Shown here: piece after piece, positions 1 through 12,450 of the stretch
Layout: every line of letters begins with the position of its first letter
Numbering within the stretch: position 1 is the stretch's first letter
DNA from: Hydractinia symbiolongicarpus
Lineage: Eukaryota > Cnidaria > Hydrozoa > Anthoathecata > Hydractiniidae
DNA length: 64,000 nt
NCBI RefSeq assembly: GCF_029227915.1
Contig: NC_079876.1
Span: 26,447,828-26,511,827 of the forward strand
Direction of reading: 5' to 3'
Position numbers and translations under genes: made by a program
Notes under the pieces: model-generated
Seen by the model: only the letters and a program-made list of their open reading frames with translations
What the model was told of the DNA's origin: nothing
Databases searched by the model: none

Positions 1-1628
1 TGCACACATGTAACATCATTGTTTTTCTTATCCAATATTTCAGGACGATACAATCTCCACACAGAGAAATACATTTAAGTGTATAACATAATTCTCCTAA
101 GGGTCGCTTGGCCCCTGAGCAGATTTTAGCTAATCAGAAAGGCAAAATTTCCTGGAAACGATGTTAATTGTATAATACACATTGCAATCTAACCTTGATT
201 ATAGGTTCCTTAATGCACCTAGTGACGTTTGACGACATAAAGTCTTGGAAACGAGGTTGCCTATACTTGATTATCTTATTTCATATTCTCTTTTACAGAG
301 CTAGTAACTTATAGATGACCAGCTTATTTATGGATTGCTTCGATACATCAGTTCATATATCCTATTTACCACCAAATAAGATGCTGCTGGGATTAATGAG
401 TTTTCGAATCTTAAAATTCAAAATGCTTACCTGGCCTTGTTGTTATGGAGTTCGCTTCGTAATCACAAGGTCTGTGGTTCGGTTCTCAGCGCGGGCATGT
501 TTAGCAAGTGTCTTAACCACAGCTACGTGTAAACCCATGCAATTTGAGGGAAATTGGGTAGACAGTGCCGGTGTATACTTATTTTTACTTAATTTTTACG
601 CCAAGAAGCAATGGAAATTCCGCCCATTTTGTGTAAACTCGCCGTGCGATGAGAAGTTGCAACAAAGAAACGTTCATTTATTAGTCGAGAGGAAGCCTCA
701 TTTTACTGCCACGAACCATGTCCCCAGTTGTTTCCAAAAAGTTGCAATATAATAATGTGACGGAAAAGCAGTCAGGGAAGAGATAATTCGTTAAAAAAAA
801 TCAAAAAAATAGCTGGTATTTTTTTATTTTTTTATTTATTTATTTATTTATTTAGTTGGACACGAACTTATGGACGCTTGTTGGAAGACTACTCCTGAAT
901 CATAACTGTTTAACCATTTGTTGTAGCAGGCGGTGTATCTAAAAAATTCACGTGATTAGATTAAAAGCAGCGTGAAAATAAGAAAATCAAAAAAAGATTT
1001 TGACACTTTGTGGGCGATTCAGCTAGTGGAAAAACTTTTGGATAATAATTTTAATTTATCTCTGGTATCCAAAATTTCCGACGGCAATGACAATTCGGTA
1101 TTTACATTAAAAAGTATATCCACTCTACAAAACAACAGAGCAAAGGAAAATGGATCGATTACCCGATAAGCAAAATGTCGGGGTTTGGGGGTCTGTAATG
1201 TAAAAATTTATGTTTCAACTTCATCTTCGGCAAAGTAAAGTTAGGAGTTATCAAAAAATTATCAACGTCCGCCATCTTTTTAATAATGGTATCGTAAAAG
1301 TTTGTCAGCCTTTTTGCACTTACTCTGTGTTGGACCAAATAGGTCGCACTGTCATACCCCTCAAGTACCATATGTCGATGATTCTATCATGGCGAAGATT
1401 GACTGACTGCACAACTCCAAGATCTTTTTTCAGCAACACATTCAAATGCTCAATGCTACCAGAGTCATACGTGTGTCTAAGTAAGCAGAATAGGAGTTTT
1501 TACAGTTTTTGTTCAAGAGCATTGCATGAGAGTTGGTGGAAAAATCAAGGATAAATAAATTTAAGAACAGGGTTGTCTCGTTTAATCAAAATGATTCTTA
1601 ACTCGACCTAGGAGAATCTACGCATCAA
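1..1628. other. No gene recognised
   Basis: Open frames here are short and lack recognisable motifs or a convincing exon pattern. A TTTA/TATT-rich simple repeat lies at about 823-856. The lipase gene read on the minus strand ends around 1629, so the right edge may include its 3' untranslated region. Confidence 0.5.
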
Positions 1629-4600
1629 TTAGAGTTGGTCGTTAAAACTGGAAAGGAAACGTTTTATATGGGCAGTTCTTTGTTGACGTTTGTTTTTTTC
1701 ATACGTGTTGTAAGCAACACAGACTGAGTACTTTTTGACGACCATTCTGCAGAGAAGCTTATGCCAAGGCAAGTTATCCCTGGAAGGACGATGTCTTTCG
1801 TGTGTAAAAACATTTAAGCGATTTTAAATACTTCAATCCAAAATATATAGATGCATGACAAATGCATAGATTGAGAAGAATCGGATGCACTTTTCAAAAC
1901 TTCTTTAAGCTGTCGTGTTTTCAAAACATGGAATCAGAATGAGTAATAAACTAAATCAAATGCGGAAAATAATTTAATGCTTCTAAAAAGTAGGACTTAC
2001 CGAGGCAAATCAATGGTCTCATTGTTTTTGGAACCAATAATTTTTACTGTCACAACACTACTTGATAAATCTCCAAAAAGTCGTTTGTCGGTATAAAATC
2101 CAAATATATAATGGTATCCTAAACAGGACTTTTACATGTTACATATCAGCCAATCAACACCCTTACATGTTATATATCAGCCAATCAACGCTCTTACATG
2201 TTCTATATCAGCCAATCAACACTTTTACATGTTATATATCAGCCAATCAACACTCTTACATGTAATATATCAACCAATCAACACTCATACATTTAATACC
2301 AGCCAACCAACACGCTTACATTTAATGAACAATAAAGCATACAAGTTCTCTAATAGTTAATAAACATTGGCTAGAAAAGTCTAACATACCACAAAATGGA
2401 AACTCCGTGTGTGTTTTCAAATAAAATTTAACGCCATCTTGTTTTTGTTCCGGTTTCATCGCGTGATATCCCATACGGGGGCAAGTACTATTAGAGCAGA
2501 ACACACAATTGCCCTTGGTGTAGCTTTTGTAAGAAGCACATGGAACTCCATAGTATGGACACTGGCTGTTAATGGATTCCATAAAGTATCTTACTGCACG
2601 GTAATGACTGCAGGCTAAGTACTGGACCACACCTAAACATGACAAAGTAAGTGATGCAATAGGGAAGAACAACACTCTAAAAAAACGAAGTATTTAATAA
2701 TTGACACGCTAGAGACTCCATTCCAGCTTAATTTTTTTTCAGCACAAAAAAACTTAGAGCCACTTTTATGCCTCTAACTGAAACTGCTAATTAATAACCC
2801 ATATAAAAGCGAATTAAACTTCTTCTCCGTAAGCTTTCAATTCCGTCAATGTCACGATAGCAGATGGACGGAAACAGGGTGGCACGTCAAAAAATTGTCA
2901 GCATAAGAACCATGAATACTTCCAGATTTTCGAAGAAAGATTAAAGAACTTCCTTTAATCCGTACTTTTGTATCTTTTATTGTCAACTGTCATTGCGCGC
3001 CCCTTAACGAAATATTTTTAAGTACTCATTATAAATAAAGTATGTACCTATATCCAGCTTTCCACAACCCAACTGATGGAAACCTCCGTTAGGATAGAAG
3101 TCAATATGTCCCATTTCTTGTATTGTACCGAAGCCGTTGATTAGAATCGTTTTACCGTCTGTATGAACTACGTCAACAAAGTCGGCGTCAGTCGGATCTA
3201 GCCGGACGTCAATGTGTTCACTTTCGTAGTAGGGAGCAGCTGGATCAAGTCCTAAATAAATAAATCAACAAATAAGTAAATGTGGCGTGACTGATGAAAA
3301 TCGGAATTATATTGTTGGTGACGTTAGGTTGCTTTTCTCAAATTTGCAAATAATTCAAATATACTGACTAATAAAGAATCATATTTGACACCTGACCATT
3401 CTCGTCTCCAGAGTTTGTCAAATCTTGAATGTTTTCAGATTTACCTCAAGTATAAGTGTATAAGACATGACAAAAGTGAATGTCAGTTTTTTTTTACTTT
3501 TTTTCTACGCTGACACTTAAACACCATTCCTTGTACTCGCGATTAGACGAATTTTCAAAATGGTAGGGCTAATACTATAAATCTAAAGTTGTTTGACGAT
3601 TTCCCAGCTAATACAAGTTTATTAAATTTATCGGAGTATTTATATCCTATTTAATTGATCGGGATATTTATATCTTTGTTTAATTTAGCAAGATATTTAT
3701 ACGCCACAATAAACTTTTATAGTTAGAACGGGTGAAAGTAATTCTAGAAGGTTGATTTAAGAGAAACATTATTAGACAATCTTTGTCTTTGTCTTGTCCA
3801 ATATATTATTCCTCATCAAAACAAACCAAGCTTTCACAAACAGTAACAATCTGGGAACAACATTGTACACTAAAAAAATAACTTCATTCAAACCTGTAAT
3901 TCTCCCTATTATCATTCCTCTCCTTTTCAAATTTCTTCCGGCGTACCCAACAATATGTGCCCCAATAGAAAAGCCAATCAGATGAATGTTATGTAAACTC
4001 ACACCAGTGTCATTGTGCAACACCTCCACCATGCGAGACAATTGAGCACCTGAATAACATGGTATATATTCTGTTATCAGGTCGGAGTATCGTTGAGGGG
4101 TAATAAACCTTGAATATAGTTACACTGTGTTACATTCGAAACGCAAGAGGTTGCAGGTATACTGTGCTAGTTCAGGATGGTTATCAGTGCCTATTAATTT
4201 TTAATTTGTTTATCAGAGACTAACAATTTCTCTAGCATGCTAAAACAATTATTAAGATACTGACGTACCAACAAGTCTCGCGTTTCCGTATGCTTGATGG
4301 TAAGGAAACCCTGCTCCATATGACCAGTCAGTAAAAATCACATTCATGTCGTCATGTTTGAGTAGCTCATCAATGAACATCTGGACGTACCACTGCTTGC
4401 GAGACTCTAAAGTATGAAAAACAATGGAAACAATCTCTTATAAGCGAGAGCTACATAAACTGAAGAGAAGTTATTTTGCGCATCACTAAGATACTGCCTG
4501 GCAGTGAGCGGTAATCGATCAGCGGTCTCAAGAACTGGGAGCCACGAATGAACCCACTAATGCCGCTATTGCGTGCACGTATTATAGTGAGCGCAAAGTA

Positions 4601-5321
4601 GCGTTTCTTCAATATGATATATACGGCTTAATTTTCCCGTTATTACCGGAGGTCCGATCAGGGTAAAACAGTCTCTGTTGAGAACAAACAAACAGATGCA
4701 CAATGATAAAAAACATCGGTATTAACAATAATGATAATCAAACAGTAACAATAACAACAATAACAACAACAACAACAACAAAATGAAAACAACTCTCACC
4801 AATATAGCCATGTACCAGCATCACTGTCTTTTTGTTCGGATCAAAATTATTCGCCGATGGAGAATTGGGTGCAGTCGGATTCAAAAATAGTGGATGTATC
4901 GGATTTTTCCTAGTGAAGTAAAGGAAGGTTGTTCCTACTTCACTGGGAAGTTCGGGTAATTGCACAAATGCTTGGTTGAATGGGAACTGACTGGTGAAGC
5001 ATCCATAAGGAGGGTAACACACTTCATCCGCTGAAATTTATTACGAGTTATTAAAAAAAGGTTGTGCAGAAAATTAACAATAATATTTTCACCACCACCC
5101 AGCAACCGCCTTCGTAGTGATAGTGTTTATTTTATATGCAAGTAAAAATTCGGACATGCTAAAACGCAGAACATGGCCAGGCTTAAAGATTATGTTATGC
5201 ATATGAATTAAACAAATTTGAAACTTAAACGCTGGTTTGTGAGATTTAAGAACAAAGAATTATACAGCAACATACCCGCTGCGATACCAAAAATAATCAA
5301 CAGCGTAAAGAAATTAACCAT
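1629..5321 (-). CDS. Secreted pancreatic-lipase-like triacylglycerol lipase, 7-8 exons
   Basis: Exons read on the minus strand are 5276-5321, 4800-5030, 4269-4406, 3894-4049, 3048-3251, 2390-2632 and 2001-2118. All have GT-AG borders and agreeing phases. Exon 1 gives a signal peptide (MVNFFTLLIIFGIAA), followed by CYPPYGCF, the mature N-terminus typical of the pancreatic lipase family. The nucleophile serine lies in GFSIGAHIVGYAG (exon 4), the acid in GLDPAAP (exon 5) and the histidine in CSHYRA (exon 6), so the triad looks complete. Exon 7 begins the C-terminal PLAT-type beta barrel (VVTVKIIGSK). The product probably hydrolyses extracellular or gut-lumen lipids. The last exon is uncertain. 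A phase-compatible one starts near 1779, reads NLPWHKLLCRMVV and stops at 1629-1631. Another frame there stops at 1664-1666. Total is about 380-430 residues against about 465 for mammalian pancreatic lipase. Confidence 0.85.
2132..2318. repeat. 31-bp tandem repeat in a lipase intron
   Basis: About six copies of a 31-bp unit built around TATATCAGCCAATCAACAC and ending in ACATGT. The last copies are shorter and diverged (ACATTTAATACCAGCC). The block sits between lipase exons 2001-2118 and 2390-2632. Each unit contains CCAAT-like text, but an intronic minisatellite is the simpler reading. Confidence 0.85.
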
Positions 5322-5336
5322 GCTTAGTCTTCTTCT

Positions 5337-5339
5337 CTG
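5337..5339 (-). other. 3' splice acceptor just upstream of the lipase start codon
   Basis: On the minus strand GGTTGTTTCAG is followed by 15 bases and then the ATG at 5321-5319. An acceptor this close to the start implies a tiny 5' untranslated piece. It could join an unseen upstream exon or a trans-spliced leader. Similar acceptors precede the starts of the other genes in the window. Confidence 0.5.
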
Positions 5340-6702
5340 AAACAACCAACTCTGATGTCTAAGTACAATAAAGAACCTTAGGGATGAGCGAGGCTGTTTT
5401 GATATGTATATACCCCGTGGTACATGGCATTAAGGTCTAGTTTACATTATATTGTATACCTCCATAATTGGAGGACTTACATTCAAGAAAAGTTGAAGAA
5501 TTGCATCGATGCAAAATTATATTTATATGGTATGTCAGTGTTGCGTAAGTAGTATTTGGTTAAAAGTGTGCTTACATATTACTGCTACCCGTTATACAAC
5601 TGATACAGTTTTTTTAAGTTCCGTAGGACGTTTAACGTGTAAATACAGTTTTAATCGAAACCAAAACATATGGCACACTGAATAAATATCAGTAAACGAG
5701 CGTATATCGCTATGTTTACACAGCCGTGAACATTCACTCACGCATAAGTAACTGCTAGTTCTGCTAAGATAAACTTTCGCTTTGATATGGTCTCATATTA
5801 TAACGCTGCGTACCACACGGATATTTATTGTAGCAAACGCAGGTTATGTGAGCATATGTTAAACTCTGCACGGACAAACTTTTGAGAAATTTGTAAAAAT
5901 CTTTGTTATCAGGTGAATTTTCATTAAGACGAAACAGAGCTAAACTTTAGTCGGTTTCTCAGCGAAAACAATTCCCATTCAGGAAACGCGCCTAAACGTG
6001 CACATAAAAATGATTGTATATTTTGTTTCAGTGCTCTCACCGAATCAGTCAGCTTAAAAGTTTCAGCATGACTCAGATTAAACTCAAATCAAAAGAAAAA
6101 CGACGTAATCTTACTCTGGTATAATTCGCCAATTTTACCAACCGAGATCCAGAGAAAAGTAAACATTGGCCAATAATCGCTCTTTGGTGGATTCTATTGC
6201 GTTTTTTATAATGGACATTCATCTTTACGCGCGTTTTTATCCCCAGTAAGAAGAAAGAGATCTGGCGTCGTTTTTATACAAAAAAATTACATGAAATTTA
6301 ATTTTTGATAAGTTCACGTTTTTTACAAGCATATCAAATTTTCGAAATAGAGTACATACACTCACTGTCGTGATAAAATAGAGTTCCATCATACCTAAAA
6401 CTTAAAATTTGAATTAGGCTCAATAATATTCTTGGTTTTTGAACAAATGCGAGCCTGATATGCTTGTGAATTTCATGGTTATAAAAAACATGCAAAGGGT
6501 TCAAGAGCACTTTTTCTACAACGTTAAATACGTCCTCTATAGAAAACGAATTACACGTCACCCCTACGCCAGCCTACTGTAAGCTAGCTAACTAAAGCAC
6601 CCAATATAATTGATGAGTAAAGAGAAAGAAAAAGTAGGTTACTCAAACGTCAAAAACATTATTTTATATTTAGTAAGGAATATACAACTAATTTCAAACG
6701 TG
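5340..6702. other. Intergenic region between lipase and ATP synthase subunit d genes
   Basis: AT-rich, with no open frame showing motifs. It should hold the lipase promoter and the 3' untranslated region of the neighbouring gene, both of which lie on the minus strand. No clear element was recognised. Confidence 0.4.
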
Positions 6703-9700
6703 TTATCTCCAGCCAATTTCGCGAATTTCAGCATCGACTTCTCGTTTCATGTCTGGATGACTTGCCATGAACTCCTCCGTCTAAATAAAAGAAAGCAAAC
6801 ACACATCAATATGTTGGATTTATTGTTATTCATTTAATATTCATTTATTGGATGAAGTGTCTTTTATCAGTTATCTTCGACCACAGCAACATCAACAGAA
6901 GTAAAAACAGAAAAAACAACAAACAAAAAGTAACAGTATAAATAAAATTAAGGTGAAACACAGATAGAAAAATAAAGAAAGACACAAATAAACAAACAAA
7001 AATCATAGACAGTAAAGATAAAAACAAATAAACAAATAAATAAACAAACCGTCATTTCTTCAAATGGTTTCTGATTTCTGATCTTAGCAATCTAAATAAC
7101 AGATTATATGTAAACCTTTTTTTATATAAGCAACACGAGGCTGAGATTACAAGTACCGCCAATTGCTACTTGCAAAATTTAATTGACAGGGCACTTAGGG
7201 AAAGGAAAAAGCGTTTTAATGGTACAAAACAGGGGTCAGGCTTTATACATTTTTAGAAAATATACAGAAGCAACCAGCTTGAATTTGAAAAAGCATGTTT
7301 CTAAATAAAAAGCCAATAAAATTCTATGCATATGGATCGTCAAATTTTGTTTGAACCCATAGTCCTGCCACAAGACAACACATCAAATAGAAACACCAAA
7401 AACACCTAGTTTCCTGAGTTTACCATGTAATAAAATGTTAAAAATATATTAGGATATTTCGCCCCAAACACTAGTTAGCTACGTAAGGAAAAGTGTCCAA
7501 ACATTGTTAGTTATTGTTTACCTATGAAGGTTCATATAGGTAAACTGTTCTCAAGATGTTTATTTATATCATTTATTCTACAAATGTCTTTTATTCGCCT
7601 CCTACAATTTCTTTGGCAATTGGTAAAAAAAAATTTTCCACAATTTTTGAAGCAACTAAGCGTATTAAATTTGGTATAAAAAGAGCGTATATCTTATCTT
7701 AAAACTTCATTAGGCTTCTAAGAATACTTATATCTGGACATTTTAACGAGACAAAACAATTATAATAATTAAAACTTGAGCTGAACAATCAAGCTTATAC
7801 CTCTTCTTGTAATTTTGAAATCTTTACTTGTTTTGCTTTTACGGCTTCCACTATCTCAGCTTCCTAAAAAAATAAAAAAACAATGCGAAAAAAATAAAAT
7901 AAATAAAAAATAAATAAAAAAATAGGAAAACAAAAAATATAAAATGAATAAAAACACTATACGTAAGTTTTTCTCAAAGCAGGGTAACATTTAGATCTAA
8001 CCCGATTTTTAACTATTTTTGCTGGCTAAATTGATCATGAGTTTTCTGGTCACTCTGGTGCACTTACAATTTGTTTTTCTTCAGCAGCAATCTTTGCAGA
8101 TTCTGTGTCTTCTGGGTATGGTACTGTAACTTTTGAGTACTAAAAACAACAAAATTTTTAAATTGTAAACAATTGTCACAAAAGAATGAAGTAACCACCA
8201 CAACAAAATATTGATTTACGAAAAACGTATTTTTAGAGGAAAGACATCTTATTATGCATGTGTTTGCTTTCTATAAATGTTTTCGTTATTTCCTTTTTCC
8301 TTTGATAAGTCGCCTTAAAGGGATTGGGATCTGCAACTTGATTTGCAATCAAATTTTGTGGGTAAGCTTGTATAAGCCCTATATGTTTACTCACAAAATT
8401 TGATTGCAAACCGACATGCAGATCTCAAGCTGAGTTCGTCAGCAAAAAATTAAAAGGCCTGGGACGAGCAAACAAGTGTCATTTTGGCAACAAAAAAATT
8501 ATGTTAATCAATTAACCTTTATAATATCTATGCATTGATCAAGTTTGAATGCACACCCCTTAACAGGTCTAAAATTACTGATGAAAGAAAATGTCCAAAC
8601 TTGCAATTACTGAAATATGGCATGATAATTCATGCAGCATAATTAAATCTAAAATTCTTTAAATATAAAAATCTTGAGAACAAAAACAGCTTTTTAAAAA
8701 ATTTAAAAAGACTTGTTAGCTAACTTTTTAAGCTTAAGTCTAACATCATTTTATACCTCAGATTCCCTTTAAGTACATACAAACAGACAATACCGAAAGT
8801 AAACAAGGTGGAATAAATGATCAAAGAAAAATATATAAACAATTTAAACGCCATTACGAAAGAAACATTACTTCCTTTGTGTAACCTAAAAATATGTTCT
8901 GTTTCAACCAATCAAGCTTACCGCTGCATAAAATTTCTCTACTAAGGCTTTTTCTTTCACAGCATTCTGATAAAACTTCCAATCAATTGGTGCTGGCTTT
9001 TCCGGTAGCGACTCCAAGCTAAATTTAATAAACATTGCTTTTATATTAGATTATTTGTCAAGGTAATGAGTTTTACTGAGAAAAAGTTCTGTCTGTAGAA
9101 AAAAAAAATATGTCAGCATTCCGAGTGTTATCTGGAGCATAGCAGGAAAGAAGACGATCAGATGAGCACATTAAATAAAGGGTAAGCCACTGGACAAGTG
9201 CCATCTAATCATTGTTTACACAAAGTCACATCTGTATTTTGCACTGGTTCATCAATCAAAAAAACACTTTGCCGTACTGGCAGATTGGTGGCTATTTAAC
9301 TTAGGTTGACAACATAGTATATTTTTTTGTTTGCTTAATTGAGGTCACACATGAAATTGTTCTTAAAGGAAGCACACCCAAGCGTTAGGTTTTTAAATAC
9401 TCCTTAAATTGTGCAAACGGCTTACTTTACCATGGTGTTAGTTCACTCAATCGAGAATAGAAAATAGAAAATACGGTCATCCTAAGCCAAATAGTGTTTA
9501 ATATATATAGGTGGTAACAGGGTCATGTGCAGAGTCACGCAAAAAATATATCAGTGAAACTTACGTCTTTGTGATATGTTTACTTCAGTGGCATCTGGAT
9601 AAATTGCATGTATGGTTTATCAATGGGTATTTCAGTTATATACCAATTTTTTAGCAATTTAAGTTCAGATACAGTACAGTCTGAATGTAATCTACAGCGT

Positions 9701-11865
9701 ACACGGTACTATCACACCTTTGCGTGGAGGACGGCAGTCGTTTGTTTTTTGTTATAATTAAATCCCTTAAGGGTTTTGCGAGTTTATATTTGCGTGTTAA
9801 AAAACAATGTGCTCGCGAAGAAATATTGAAGCAATTATATTTCTTGTAATAGCGAGATGCATTGTGTAAATGTATTGATAAGCCTTAAGTATTAGCGTGA
9901 AGTAATTAAATAATAAAAATCTTTTGCAAAGTTTTATAATACATTGCGCAGGAATGCATTGTTGATTCAATTACTTAAAAAGATTCCAGCGCATTTAATT
10001 TAAGAAACATATGAGAAGCATTGTTCACAACTATTAAATGACTCGCGCATGTTTTTATTAAAAGAATACAACTACGGTTTATTTTTGTAAAACAAATGGT
10101 GTATAATCTGAAATAAATACAATATCTACATTTCTCAATGAAAACATTTCCTTCTTAACAAACAACGTAAAATAATCATTCCGCATACTTTTTTATTGAA
10201 ACAAATAAATACATTTCCATCGCCGTTTTTCATTCTTAAACTTTTAAAATGTGATCTTAAAGAACATTTCTATTGCCGGTTCTCGTTTTTAAACTTTTAA
10301 ATTGCGGTTTAAAAAACATTTATATTGCCGCTTTTCGTTTTTAAACTTTTAAATTGCGATTTAAAAAAACATTTCTATCGCCGCTTTTCGTTTATAAACT
10401 TTTAAAATGCGATCTTAAAAAACATTTCTATTGCCGCTTCTCGTTTTTAAACTTTTAAAATGCGATTTAAAAAAACATTTCTATTGCCGCTTTTCGTTTT
10501 TAAACTTTTAAAATGCAATCTAAACTTTTATATTTAATTACTGCAATTAAAATTTTCAAAAGAGTTTGCGCAAAATAGATTGCAAAAATTGATCTTGCAA
10601 CCTATTGTGATTAAAACAATCGATCGCGTGGGGTCATTGTTTATCATTGAGGCAATTATTTTCCTAAAAAAAAAGAAGCTATGGCAATGTTATTGTTCTG
10701 TGTAACTATTCATGCAAGTTTCGGGTCTGCGGTAGATTACATTCAGACTGTACTGTAGATAGATAGGTGTGCATATTTTACATGGCTAGCCCCACAAATA
10801 TCGAGGTATATACCCTGTCTATTACTTCCATGGCTTTGACGAGAGTCGTGGAGTATTTAATGCTCTCTTTGAGCTACGCAAACTCAATTAGGGTTGCGCC
10901 CTGCCAGACAACTCCCTGCAACATCCAACAGCCCCCACAGTGTGCCATCTTCCCAATTTCCCTCACATCGCTTGGTTTAACCCAGGGCTATGGTAATATT
11001 CAATTGCCCATATTGAAACGCCGTCAAGGGGATATGAGCCTGGTCACCCATACAAAGTACAAGAGTGATAACCACAAATGCGATACTGATAACCACAAAT
11101 GCAACATATTCTTTATATATCTACCCAGTCAAACAAAGATGTATGGTGATTTTTGCTAATTAGGGTAGCATGGCCAAAACGTCAGGCTAGAATTATCCTA
11201 GCCTGACGTTTTTTGCCTCAAAAAAAAATTACTGTGGGCAGAAGTAACAAATATCTGGTGTTAAGGTCATTTCAGCCCCAAAAGTAGGGTTGGTGGGTCA
11301 GCAAAAAAAATTAAAATTGAAGAAAATTGTGTCTCACCCTCTCAATATCTATGATAACTGGCAGACATTGTCTTACTGGAGCTTTCACGCATTGTTTTAA
11401 CTAGTTGTCAAGACTTACAGCCAGCATTTCCAAGCGAAGAACAATAGAAAACCTATTTGGAATTAGCGCAGCCATATTTATTGCCTATTTTAGCATCTTT
11501 TTGTTTAGCTACATATAATATTCAGCACTAGTATTTAAATCCTAGACACTTTATAACCGCCTTTTCTCTGACTTAGTGTTGATACAGAGTTAGTCATTTC
11601 ATCCAGAATTTTAAGCATGTTAACCTGATTTGAGAATGCAGATAGCTAGCTAGCCAGCTAGCCAATAGCAAGAAAAACATATTTCAAAATTCAAGCTTTA
11701 GCTAGCTACAAATTATTTTTACACTTCAAAAAAATTGACTTACCTTCCTTTAATAGTTTCATGTCTGGTTCGAAAGGCATTAAAATCAGCAGCAGCTGCC
11801 TTTGGAATTGTTGACCCAAGCTTGAGCCAGTCAACGGTTTTGACAGCTACACGTTTTGACGCCAT
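6703..11865 (-). CDS. ATP5PD: Mitochondrial ATP synthase subunit d (F0 peripheral stalk), 6 coding exons
   Basis: Coding exons on the minus strand are 11744-11865, 8922-9018, 8068-8139, 7801-7863, 7050-7091 and 6703-6780. All have GT-AG borders and agreeing phases and total 157 codons plus stop, against 161 residues in human. The start reads MASKRVAVKTVDW, close to the family's RKLALKTIDW. PEKPAPIDWKFYQ in exon 2 matches the conserved PENPPAIDWAYYK region. The middle (EEKQIEAEIVEAVKAKQ) is helical and charged as in the stalk subunit, and exon 5 has the conserved KPFEEMT-type segment. The protein links F1 to the membrane sector on the matrix side. An acceptor 31 bases before the ATG (exon start at 11896) shows that the 5' leader is spliced. 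Introns are large and carry a foldback element, a tandem repeat and a SINE. Confidence 0.93.
8328..8424. mobile_element. 97-bp foldback (MITE-like) element
   Basis: Near-perfect inverted repeat: TTTGCAATCAAATTTTGTGG pairs with its complement ending at about 8410, and an outer GATCTGC / GCAGATC pair closes the structure. It lies in an intron of the ATP synthase subunit d gene. No coding capacity. A non-autonomous DNA transposon is likely, but no target duplication was identified. Confidence 0.65.
10214..10525. repeat. Tandem repeat, about 60-bp unit, in first intron of ATP5PD
   Basis: About five imperfect copies of a unit containing TTTTTAAACTTTTAAA, then GCGAT, an A/T run, ACATTTCTATTGCCGC and TTTTCG. 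Copies differ by point changes and short A-run length differences. Confidence 0.85.
10756..11104 (-). mobile_element. tRNA-derived SINE, copy A
   Basis: Related to copies at 23625-23913 and 38151-38390 and a tail fragment near 62200. The tRNA-like head lies at the right (minus-strand reading) and is partly eroded here. The tail at the left ends in CATGTAAAATATGCACACC followed by ATCT repeats, as a SINE 3' end would. It lies in the first intron of the ATP synthase subunit d gene. Confidence 0.75.
11177..11211. repeat. Short perfect hairpin
   Basis: AAACGTCAGGCTAG and its complement CTAGCCTGACGTTT are separated by seven bases. It lies beside SINE copy A in an intron. It may be the core of a tiny MITE. 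Confidence 0.7.
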
Positions 11866-12450
11866 TGCTCTTGTTTGAAATTTCTGGCCAGGATCGCTGA
11901 AAAAAATGGAACCGTTCAAAATACCGTATCTGAAAATAACCGAGGAGGAGAATAAATCTACCATTTTGAAGTTTCTCCACCGTCAGTGTTTTATTTGTCC
12001 TCGGCTTTAAACTTGCAACTGATTCAGATCAAGAAAAAGTGGCAGCGGGGAGTCTTTTCTTGCTCTTACTTCTTTCAACCGTTTTTATTTTATTTTGTTA
12101 CTCCAATAAGCAGCTCGGGAACTGGTAAAAATCACTTTTTCCTGTGCTGTTTTTAGTAATTGATAGGAAGCAATGTGTGATGCCTAGGGGTTGCACAGGA
12201 AATTTGTCTTATGAAATGAATAATCAGGCATTTGGGTATAAGTAAATTCCTGTTATTATTTATTCTCATTATTAGGGAATATTGGCTGACAGGACATTCC
12301 ATGTAACCCCATCCTAGCTATGTTTCAGTATAAACCAGTTACAATTATTTAAGTAGCTTCAGCCATTTCTTTATCATTATGTCCACAAATTTAGAGCTTC
12401 TGTAGCCCTCTTTCTTGGGTCAGGCTGGGTCAGGCTGCTGTTTTCTTGGG

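Noticed and set aside
315-752. 145-codon plus-strand frame
   Set aside because: No motif, no splice or promoter context, and composition typical of chance frames in this AT-rich DNA.
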